Part shown: positions 58,001 to 64,000 of the stretch, in pieces
How the letters are laid out: every line of letters starts with the position of its first letter
How positions within the stretch are numbered: position 1 is the stretch's first letter
Source of the DNA: Bacteroidales bacterium UBA5226
GTDB taxonomy: Bacteria > Bacteroidota > Bacteroidia > Bacteroidales > UBA932
Assembly: GCA_002409325.1 (NCBI GenBank)
Contig: DHUU01000014.1
Coordinates: forward strand, 62,001-126,000
Direction of reading: 5' to 3'
DNA: 64,000 nt
The notes under the pieces: generated by a model
What the model was told of the DNA's origin: nothing
What the model saw: only the letters and a program-made list of their open reading frames with translations
Database searches by the model: none
Program-made: the position numbers and the translations under genes

Positions 58001-60113
58001 TTTTGAAGAAACCCTGGCTTTCCTGCCACACCTTGTACCGGACAGTACCGGGTATGTCCCGGTCAGCTTCCGTACAAACGGGCTGCTAAGCACTTTCCGC
58101 ATGCTGGCCCTGGCCCATACAACAGATGGGAAGAGCGCCACTGCAGAAGAGACCATTACGGTCAGAAAAGAGGTGATGGCATTGCCTTATTTCCCGGCCT
58201 TTTTACGGTCAGGAGACAGTACTTCCCTGACCTGCAGTGTGGTCAACCTCACACCGGGCACAATTCATGGCAAGGCCTTCCTGACTATAGGAAACAACCG
58301 GCCGGTATACCAGCCGGCCACGCTGCTCCCCTCGGTCAGGGTGCTGTTCCGCTGGAACTACCCGGTCCCCGTCTCAGATACTGCGCAAGTACCCCTGCTT
58401 ACCCTGACAGCCGGTTTTGAAAGCCCTTCCCACAGCGATGCCGAAACTCACACCATCCCTGTTCTTTCTCTCAGGGAACAGGTTACCCGTGCTCAGACAA
58501 AAACATTACAAGGCAACGGCGTGGTGACGCTATTGAAAAAAGACAAGTCATCACAGGCGCATCTGGAAGTAAGCACCCCGCTATCCTCGGCTTTAAAAGC
58601 ACTCCCCGTTCTTTGCGAACCGGAAAGTAATAACCTGACAAGCTGGGTAGCCGCTTATTTTGCTAACAACACGGGAGCCCGGATCCTGGAACAGTTTCCA
58701 TATATTGCAGACACCCTCCGTGCAGACAGTTTGGGACAAGCAGCTAACTTTGAAAAAAATGACCGTACCGGAGCGCTGCTCCTGGAAGAAACACCCTGGT
58801 TTGGTTATCCGGAACAAGAAGCTCAAAGGATACAGCGATTGCTGCGTCTGGCAGATCCCGCCTATGTCCGCTCATTCAATGAAAAAGCGCTGGAACAGTT
58901 CAGGAAATTGCAGAAACAGGACGGTGGCTTTTCGTGGTTCCCGGGAATGGAGAGTTCCTACCAGCTGACACTTTATTTCCTGGAAAAAATCGGGGACATG
59001 ATAGAAAAAAACGTTCTGTCATACGACAATGAACGTTTATATCCCCTGCTCAGCAAAGCAATCCGGTATGCAGATAGTCTGTTTTTGAAAAACACAGCAA
59101 AGGAAGAGCTCGGCGACCTGGGATCGGAGGTGAAAATGTACTTCTATGTCCGGTCTGCTTTCACGCAGATTCCCTATGGACAGGAAATAGCTAACATTGC
59201 AGCCCTACTGGCCCTGAATTCCGGCAAGGCCTGGAAAGGAGCATCGGTTATGGAAAAAGCATATCTGGCTGTGACTTTGGAAAGATGGGGAGAAAAGCAG
59301 GCACTTAAACCACTGCTCGCTTCCTTAAGGGAGTTTGCCGTCTGTGACAAAGAGGCGGGCTGTTTTTTTCCTAATGCAATACCATACGATGGACCCATGA
59401 GCTCCCAGATGAAGGCTCATGCCCTGTTGCTCAGGGTCTTTAGCCAGGATCCCTTACTTCGCGAAGGAATCACCCGCTGGATCCTCGACAGGAAACAAAA
59501 CAACATCTGGACTTCCCGGCCGGGCACCACAGACGTGATCCATGCCCTGCTTCATTACGGAGGCCAGGTTGCCCAAAGCCACGCCCAATACGAAATCCGG
59601 CAGCACGGAACTACCTACACCGTAAGGAACCGAACAGAGGCTCTGCTGTACGTAAGTCTTTATGAGCATACCACAGAAGACCTTTCGGCAGTAGCTCCTT
59701 ATGCCAACGGCCTTGGAATTACCCGTACATGGCACCGTGCAACGGACAATTCCCCCATCTACGAGGGAGATACCCTCCGCCCGGGAGAACGAATCCTGGC
59801 GCGATACCACCTGGGCAACGATAAAGACCGCAGTTTCGTACACCTGAAGGCTTCCAGGGCTTCCTGCCTGATGCCGGAGTCGGAAACTTCGGGATATCAT
59901 TGGAGCATTAACAGCTCCTGGTTCCGGGAAGTGAAACAGGCCTCTACTCAATACTTTTTCCAAAACCTGCCGGCCGGGTTGCATGTAATAGAAGAACTCT
60001 TTTACGTGACCCGGGAAGGAACTTTCAATCAGGGCAGCATGAAGGTGCAGAGTCTGTTTGCCCCGCAATACGGGGGCTTCTCTGCGGGGAATAAGCTGCT
60101 TGTCAAAGAATAA
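55029..60113 (+). CDS. Large alpha-2-macroglobulin-family protein without thioester motif
   Basis: A 1694-residue secreted protein (signal peptide, cleavage near ATGQ). An unusual helical N-terminal part (about 30-250) precedes macroglobulin domains. MG2-like FTDRKLYRKEDTLFFKG is near 445, a bait-like acidic stretch is near 960-1000, and the A2M core is FEETLAFLPHLVPDSTGYV. The position of the thioester loop (CxEQ in typical members) reads CEPESNNLTSW around Cys1196, so no thioester can form; the alpha/alpha-barrel (DGGFSWFPGMES) is kept. It may trap or inhibit proteases by shape only. It follows the metalloprotease and HAD genes in one operon. Confidence 0.87.
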   Translation: MIKRFFWLILFIPFQATGQDTDHPATSLARMQEAFRVEASKTDYKQMISLMDSMITMETAIDRKARPRLLKTYTDYAPLFGKSPEGQVVHHLYMHTRFPESRDTYGMILPCSGRVMTGVPAAPYQELLLDRGIVYPCNDLYELALFVLEDYDALVSLLEGGRGNLPHNLIAARFLRTLSKPLQPEEKMAGLDSLILEFPLTEPIPYVYLEKVRLLTEKQQYGEALLLSRQTIRQFPKSPARQSLKEHVDYLTEPSLLIVVNKQVYPYAPMQVMITRRNISGYRLEIREERGKRIPGVRKSGMAAPVYEPVTDTLTLWQAPAPGSYRLRVKKGRTKIETFFYSGTVASMFRALRNTGYVYATDLKTGKPLDKTEVRFVKDLRPSFSLDMDGFTPVDVRTGESFRLSPPTALKAVPDTFSVPLTIHPWDLSYGSPSDITTSAAIFTDRKLYRKEDTLFFKGIVTRYSNKKCEPEKGKSYTVVLRNNVSYRDTLYSADVVTNQYGSFSGFIPPGIVRVNGEHSITIAGASAQIRIEEYTRPSFSIDLQPVKQAYAFGDTIIQEGIVSNYADFPLAGVALICQIYRESVYRPYYRDRRLFPAEGQPFWTDTLHTGSNGWFRAAIPANKSSDDTPLGSVFKVCFSAVDPTGETRQQQTFLPVSDYRYTIHSRLGYKVSTVSDRILVKENGPSLAFEVKNGTGFDQEVSGTYYLSRNGINKFSGSFTGKETLQPPWSALESGQWELSWDLPGAAPHKESFWLVSVRDTLSPADTTAFFCPLDSTDPSFLLGTIDQPLYALAEWYIADSLLKKDHLVLQPGMRTFSYGDASRNVYPLELRLIAIRDGIFYEFRHRWEEPPGLELVMQFVSLRKVVGPYSRETFGLKLPVKEKAEVLVGIFNKSTDRFLPNSFFYQPARAPYTPIPYVRQHFMQTTTGYAGRTKGPVMYMAESRNMAAGSDMAAGKETAVVQTEENQESTLAETISPLHQEEAPLVRSDFEETLAFLPHLVPDSTGYVPVSFRTNGLLSTFRMLALAHTTDGKSATAEETITVRKEVMALPYFPAFLRSGDSTSLTCSVVNLTPGTIHGKAFLTIGNNRPVYQPATLLPSVRVLFRWNYPVPVSDTAQVPLLTLTAGFESPSHSDAETHTIPVLSLREQVTRAQTKTLQGNGVVTLLKKDKSSQAHLEVSTPLSSALKALPVLCEPESNNLTSWVAAYFANNTGARILEQFPYIADTLRADSLGQAANFEKNDRTGALLLEETPWFGYPEQEAQRIQRLLRLADPAYVRSFNEKALEQFRKLQKQDGGFSWFPGMESSYQLTLYFLEKIGDMIEKNVLSYDNERLYPLLSKAIRYADSLFLKNTAKEELGDLGSEVKMYFYVRSAFTQIPYGQEIANIAALLALNSGKAWKGASVMEKAYLAVTLERWGEKQALKPLLASLREFAVCDKEAGCFFPNAIPYDGPMSSQMKAHALLLRVFSQDPLLREGITRWILDRKQNNIWTSRPGTTDVIHALLHYGGQVAQSHAQYEIRQHGTTYTVRNRTEALLYVSLYEHTTEDLSAVAPYANGLGITRTWHRATDNSPIYEGDTLRPGERILARYHLGNDKDRSFVHLKASRASCLMPESETSGYHWSINSSWFREVKQASTQYFFQNLPAGLHVIEELFYVTREGTFNQGSMKVQSLFAPQYGGFSAGNKLLVKE

Positions 60114-60147
60114 TAGTTAAAATAAAGAAATTATTGGAAAATTTGCA

Positions 60148-60155
60148 TATCTTTG
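60148..60155 (+). promoter_or_regulatory. -7 box TATCTTTG of rpsO
   Basis: TAnnTTTG match 55 nt before the S15 ATG at 60211, leaving a short leader where S15 autoregulation could act. Confidence 0.6.
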
Positions 60156-60210
60156 CTGCCCCATTTGGGAATACTATTATTATTAACCACTAAAAATCAA
60201 TTGCTAACGC

Positions 60211-60486
60211 ATGGCCACTTATTTAGATGCCCTTAAAAAGCAAGAGATTTTCGGACAGTACGGAACGTCTAATAAGGATACAGGATCTGCCGAAAGCCAG
60301 ATTGCCTTATTTTCTTACCGTATCGCCCATCTTACCGAACACATGAAGTCCAACAGGAAGGACTACGGCACACAGCGTGCCTTGCTCCGTTTGGTAGGTA
60401 AACGTCGCCGCCTGCTGGATTACCTTAAGGCTAACGACATTGAGCGGTACCGTAATATCCTTAAAACGCTCAATCTCCGGAAATAG
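60211..60486 (+). CDS. rpsO: 30S ribosomal protein S15
   Basis: A 91-residue S15: DTGSAESQIALFSYRIAHLTEH (key part GSAESQIALFS), then RKDYGTQRALLRLVGKRRRLLDYL and the final ERYRNILKTLNLRK. It binds the central domain of 16S rRNA. The rpsO-pnp order is the common bacterial arrangement, but here a terminator separates the two. Confidence 0.97.
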   Translation: MATYLDALKKQEIFGQYGTSNKDTGSAESQIALFSYRIAHLTEHMKSNRKDYGTQRALLRLVGKRRRLLDYLKANDIERYRNILKTLNLRK

Positions 60487-60531
60487 CTTACAAGTCGATG
60501 GAAACACTTTGTATCCCTCGCAAACCCAACG

Positions 60532-60570
60532 AAGGCTGCACTCTCTGAATGGAGAACAGCCTTTTTTTTT
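60532..60570 (+). terminator. Terminator between rpsO and pnp
   Basis: AAGGCTG (60532-60538) pairs with CAGCCTT (60557-60563), with an inner CTC/GAG pairing, followed by a run of T to 60570. Confidence 0.8.
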
Positions 60571-60684
60571 AGAATTTCTTGATTATTCCGGTTCAAATTA
60601 AAGCAATCCGGGAACCGGGATAAGCGGAATGGATAAGTTTAACAACCCCTTACAGGAAGGGGCGGATTGCAGAAGAAAAAATTC
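60571..60684 (+). promoter_or_regulatory. pnp leader with GC-rich hairpins
   Basis: The 114 nt before pnp hold CCGG-GAA-CCGG (near 60608-60618) and CCCCTT-ACAGG-AAGGGG (near 60646-60662), the latter just ahead of the start. PNPase is autoregulated through its leader in other bacteria; whether these hairpins serve this here is not shown. No clear TAnnTTTG box is visible. Confidence 0.4.
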
Positions 60685-62925
60685 ATGAATATTATTAACA
60701 AGGTCATTTCTTTAAACGATGGCCGTACGATTGAGATCGAAACCGGGAAGCTGGCCAAGCAGGCCGATGGTTCCGTGGTAGTAAAAATGGGTGGCACCAT
60801 GCTGCTGGCAGCTGTCACCTGTGCAAAAGAAGCCAAGCCCGAAGCGGACTTTATGCCCCTGTCGGTAGACTACAAAGAAAAATTTGCCGCTGCCGGAAGG
60901 TATCCCGGAGGTTTTCTAAAACGCGAAGGACGTCCTTCCGATTACGAGATCCTTGTTTCACGTCTCATTGACCGCGCTCTTCGTCCCCTGTTCCCCGACG
61001 ATTTTCACGCAGAAGTATTTGTAAATGTATTTCTTATCTCGGCCGAGAAAGACATCATGCCCGATGCCCTGGCCGGACTGGCAGCTTCGGCAGCACTGGC
61101 CGTGAGCGACATTCCCTTCAACGGTCCCATATCGGAAGTACGCGTGGGCCGGGTAAATGGAGAATTTGTCATCAATCCTTCGTTCAGCCAGCTGGAAGAA
61201 GCCGACCTTGATATCATGGTCGGAGCAACTTACGACAATATCATGATGGTGGAAGGAGAAATGAAGGAAGTCAGCGAAACAGTCATGCTCGATGCCATCA
61301 AGTTCGCCCACAAGGAAATCAAAAAGCATTGCAAAGTGCAAATGGAACTGATGGAAGAATCCGGAAAAACCGTAAAACGCGAATACAGCCACGAAGAAAA
61401 CGACGAAGAAATCCGCAAAGCCGTTGAATCCTTCTGCTACGAACGTTGCTACGCCATTGCCCGTTCCGGTGAAGACAAACACACCCGTTCAGACGCTTTT
61501 GAAGCGCTGAAAGAAGAATTCATGCAAACCATACCGGAAGCGGAGCGCGAGGAAAAAGCCATGATGGTATCCCGGTATTACCACGACGTGGAAAAACGCG
61601 CCATGCGCCGCATGATCCTGGACGAGGGGATTCGTCTGGATGGCCGTTCCACAAGCGATATCCGCCCCATCTGGTGCGAAATCGACTACCTGCCTATGGC
61701 CCATGGTTCTGCCATCTTTACACGGGGTGAGACCCAGTCTCTTACCACGGTAACAATGGGCACCAAACTCGATATGAAAGAAATGGACGAAGTGCTCATC
61801 CAGGGCACCGAACAATTTGTCCTGCATTATAACTTTCCCCCCTTCTCTACCGGGGAAGCCAGGCCCAGTCGCGGCATAGGACGCCGCGAGATCGGCCACG
61901 GCAACCTGGCACACCGCGCCCTAAAATCCATGGTCCCTGTAGGGCAGGAAAATCCTTATGCCATAAGGGTAGTGTCCGATATCCTGGAATCAAACGGTTC
62001 CTCATCCATGGCAACCGTTTGTGCAGGGACACTGGCCCTGATGGATGCCGGGATTAAAATTAAAAAGCCGGTATCCGGGATTGCCATGGGTCTGATCACC
62101 GACCAGGGCAATAAGAAATTTGCGGTCCTGTCCGATATCCTGGGAGATGAAGACCATCTGGGAGACATGGACTTCAAAGTAACCGGCACACGTGACGGCA
62201 TCACCGCCACCCAGATGGACATCAAAGTGGATGGTCTGCCTTACAAGGTGCTGGAGCAGGCCCTGGAACAAGCCCGCCAGGGAAGGTTGCACATCATGAA
62301 CGAGATGATGAAGACCATTTCCGAACCCCGTGCCGAATACAAGCCCCACGTCCCGCGCATTGTCCAGATAACCATTCCAAATACATTTATTGGAGCGGTC
62401 ATCGGGACCGGCGGCAAGGTGATCCAGGAAATCCAGAAAACCACCGGAACCACCATTACCATAACAGAAGAAGGCGAATTTGGCATTGTGGATATCTTTG
62501 GAGAAAACAAGGAAGGCATGGATGCCGCCCTTGCCACTATTAAAGCCATTACTACCGTTCCCGAAGTTGGAGAGGTGTACACCGGCAAAGTAGTCTCAAT
62601 CCTGGAATTCGGTGCTTTCATAGAGATCCTTCCGGGTAAGGAAGGTCTGTTGCACATTTCTGAACTGGATTGGAAAAAAGTAGAGAAGGTAGAAGATGTT
62701 GTGAAAGTGGGTGAAGAAGTTACCGTCAAACTTTTAGAGGTAGACGAAAGGTCCGGCAAAATGCGCCTTTCACGTAAAGCCCTGATTGAAAAACCCGAGG
62801 GCTATGTTGAACCGGAACGCAAACCCCGTCCTGCGGGAGGTGACCGGGACCGCAACAACAGGGGTTTCTCCCGTGGCAATGACCGCGGCAACTCGCGTGG
62901 CCGGGGCGGAGAGCACCGCAGATAA
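60685..62925 (+). CDS. pnp: Polyribonucleotide nucleotidyltransferase
   Basis: A 746-residue PNPase, the phosphate-dependent 3'-5' exoribonuclease of the degradosome. Two RNase PH domains (first: GRTIEIETGKLAKQADGSVVV, key part TGKLAKQADG, and GGFLKREGRPSDYE; second: FPPFSTGEARPSRGIGRREIGHG, key part GRREIGHG) with a helical linker, then KH (IGAVIGTGGKVIQEIQ) and S1 (GEVYTGKVVSILEFGAFIE) domains. An Arg/Gly-rich tail ends the protein. The ATG at 60685 gives the usual N-terminus; the frame's TTG at 60667 is unlikely. Confidence 0.96.
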   Translation: MNIINKVISLNDGRTIEIETGKLAKQADGSVVVKMGGTMLLAAVTCAKEAKPEADFMPLSVDYKEKFAAAGRYPGGFLKREGRPSDYEILVSRLIDRALRPLFPDDFHAEVFVNVFLISAEKDIMPDALAGLAASAALAVSDIPFNGPISEVRVGRVNGEFVINPSFSQLEEADLDIMVGATYDNIMMVEGEMKEVSETVMLDAIKFAHKEIKKHCKVQMELMEESGKTVKREYSHEENDEEIRKAVESFCYERCYAIARSGEDKHTRSDAFEALKEEFMQTIPEAEREEKAMMVSRYYHDVEKRAMRRMILDEGIRLDGRSTSDIRPIWCEIDYLPMAHGSAIFTRGETQSLTTVTMGTKLDMKEMDEVLIQGTEQFVLHYNFPPFSTGEARPSRGIGRREIGHGNLAHRALKSMVPVGQENPYAIRVVSDILESNGSSSMATVCAGTLALMDAGIKIKKPVSGIAMGLITDQGNKKFAVLSDILGDEDHLGDMDFKVTGTRDGITATQMDIKVDGLPYKVLEQALEQARQGRLHIMNEMMKTISEPRAEYKPHVPRIVQITIPNTFIGAVIGTGGKVIQEIQKTTGTTITITEEGEFGIVDIFGENKEGMDAALATIKAITTVPEVGEVYTGKVVSILEFGAFIEILPGKEGLLHISELDWKKVEKVEDVVKVGEEVTVKLLEVDERSGKMRLSRKALIEKPEGYVEPERKPRPAGGDRDRNNRGFSRGNDRGNSRGRGGEHRR

Positions 62926-62948
62926 TTTTCTATAGGAGCTATATTCTC

Positions 62949-62997
62949 AAGACTGGCTTTGCTGCTGATCCATAAGAGCACAAAGCCGGTCTTTTTT
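62949..62997 (+). terminator. Terminator after pnp
   Basis: A 13-bp stem with one G-T pair (AAGACTGGCTTTG with CAAAGCCGGTCTT, 19-nt loop) followed by TTTTTT. Confidence 0.85.
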
Positions 62998-63046
62998 CAG
63001 ACCGCTGCCATACCACTTTCAGGCCGGGACCTGGCAGGCGGTTATC

Positions 63047-64000
63047 TCACATCCCGAATTCTAGGAGGCCGCCGGCCATAATGTCTTTATAGTCTATATA
63101 AAATTTATCGTATGGCTGTCCGTTTAGACGTATGCTTTTGATCAGGTAATTATCCGGGCTGTTGTTATGTGCCACTACGGTAAAGGTTTTACCCCCTCCA
63201 ACCAGGATTACCGCCTTATCCATCAGGGGAGAGCCAAAAACATAGCGGCCCCCGGCTGGTTCCACCTGATAAAAGCCCAGGGCCGAGAGAACATACCAGG
63301 CCGACATTTGTCCTGCATCCTCGTTGCCGCAAAGACCGTCCGGTGCATTGCGGTACATCGTTTTGAGGATTTGACGGACCCGGGCGGCCGTCTTATCTCC
63401 CTTTCCGGCAAAGGCATACATATAGGCAATGTGGTGCCCCGGCTCATTACCGTGGGCATATTGCCCTATCAGTCCCGAGATATCGGGAGAAGCGTCTTCT
63501 CCCAGGTCGCCTTCGGCCACGAACAGTGAGTCAAGTTTGTTGACAAACGCTTCCGGACCCGACATAAGGCTGATCAATCCCGGAATGTCGTGAGGCACCA
63601 GCCAGGTGTACTGCCAGGCGTTGCCCTCGGTATAATCATCTTCCCGGTGGGAAGAGCGGAAGGGCGAAAAGGGCTCCCGCAACACTCCGGCTGCCGAGCG
63701 GGCGCGCATAAAACCAGTGAGCGGATCAAACAGAAATCCGTAGGCTTTGCTGCGTTGGGTAAACTCTTTCTCTGACAGGGTGTCTCCAGCCATCTCCGCT
63801 ACCTGCGCCACACACCAGTCTGCCAGGGCATATTCCAGGGTTTTTGCAACCGTTTCGTGATCTGGATCCATGTCATAGGGAATATACCCGAATTCCCTGT
63901 AAAGATCCATACCGCGTTCGTCCCTCATGGCAGATTGTTTCATGGCTTCAAGGGCCTGCAGGGGGTCGGTCCCGTATCCTTTCAATACCATGTCTGCCAG
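63047..64000 (-). CDS. GH92 alpha-mannosidase, C-terminal part (partial)
   Basis: The gene enters from the right edge; the last 317 or so residues are visible. Family 92 motifs are EGNAWQYTWLVPHDIPGL, GNEPGHHIAYMYAFAG and GLCGNEDAGQMSAWYVLSALGFY (key part GNEDAGQMSAW, catalytic acids). GH92 enzymes are Ca2+-dependent exo-alpha-mannosidases that trim N-glycans or yeast mannan. The terminal region KTFTVVAHNNSPDNYLIKS is the usual C-terminal beta domain. It is convergent with pnp. Confidence 0.93.
   Translation of the reverse strand: MADMVLKGYGTDPLQALEAMKQSAMRDERGMDLYREFGYIPYDMDPDHETVAKTLEYALADWCVAQVAEMAGDTLSEKEFTQRSKAYGFLFDPLTGFMRARSAAGVLREPFSPFRSSHREDDYTEGNAWQYTWLVPHDIPGLISLMSGPEAFVNKLDSLFVAEGDLGEDASPDISGLIGQYAHGNEPGHHIAYMYAFAGKGDKTAARVRQILKTMYRNAPDGLCGNEDAGQMSAWYVLSALGFYQVEPAGGRYVFGSPLMDKAVILVGGGKTFTVVAHNNSPDNYLIKSIRLNGQPYDKFYIDYKDIMAGGLLEFGM

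Noticed and set aside
102..63990. A polysaccharide utilisation locus joining GH26, GH5 and GH92
   Set aside because: The three enzymes are tens of kilobases apart, in different operons, with no SusC/SusD pair or sensor.

Overview
The window looks like a chromosomal segment of an anaerobic, fermentative member of the Bacteroidota, most likely order Bacteroidales. The signs are near-ubiquitous TAnnTTTG promoter -7 boxes (at least 24 sit just upstream of genes), a TonB-dependent receptor, many lipoproteins with a Cys near residue 16-22, Bacteroidetes-type families (DUF4837, DUF5009, DUF3943, BtrH_N/DUF4872), a ribosomal protein S16 with a long Ala-rich tail, scattered glycoside hydrolases (GH26, GH5, GH92) and a trimeric NADH-linked [FeFe] hydrogenase. 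I see no prophage, integrase, transposase, CRISPR array or rRNA. Genus cannot be decided from the sequence alone.

Layout. 1-4.6 kb: a DUF5020-like fragment, GH26 mannanase, M28 peptidase, HAD phosphatase, cyclase-family lipoprotein and glutathione peroxidase. 4.65-7.5 kb: an unusual STAS plus APH-like kinase fusion and a DUF3943 protein. 7.5-12.9 kb (minus strand): a tightly overlapped eight-gene set with two hotdog dehydratases, LolA, a lipoprotein, a BtrH-like acyltransferase and an ABC-2 exporter. It looks like the accessory and export half of an aryl-polyene/flexirubin-type pathway, without the ketosynthases and carrier proteins. 13.2-16.7 kb: hydrogenase subunits (NuoE-like, short NuoF-like, catalytic HydA), closed by a perfect palindromic terminator. 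16.7-19.3 kb: TspO-like protein, CDF transporter, a hairpin-dense non-coding stretch and tRNA-Leu. 19.3-27.9 kb: OsmC, MiaB, small envelope proteins, a GlsB-like acyltransferase, RpoN, an amidohydrolase, Upp, RadC, S20 and tRNA-Glu. 28-32.4 kb (minus): M23 peptidase, Dxr, RseP and DUF4837 in one operon. 32.4-38.1 kb (plus): RuvX, Def, phosphomutase, DUF5009, MATE and cytidylate kinase-like in one operon. 38.1-40.8 kb: an unknown lipoprotein, RimM and S16. 41-46.1 kb: a TonB receptor co-transcribed with a TM1266-type hydrogenase regulator, divergent from an SsuABC-like importer, then tRNA-Pro. 46.2-50 kb: VanX-like dipeptidase, a second copy of the hairpin repeat, a YqaA/Arc/SPFH trio and GH5. 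50-60.1 kb: CotH kinase, HExxHxxGxxH metalloprotease, HAD phosphatase and a 1694-residue alpha-2-macroglobulin without the thioester motif. 60.1-64 kb: S15, PNPase and the C-terminal part of a GH92 mannosidase.

Starts were chosen from the position of the -7 box, and this often moves them downstream of the longest reading frame. Several genes have the initiation codon only 3-5 nt after the -7 box, which implies leaderless mRNAs. The points I consider most worth follow-up are a family of hairpins with a conserved 17-18 nt loop and changing stems, the STAS-kinase fusion, the orphan acyl-ACP/BtrH/ABC operon, and the hydrogenase-regulator/TonB/ABC neighbourhood.
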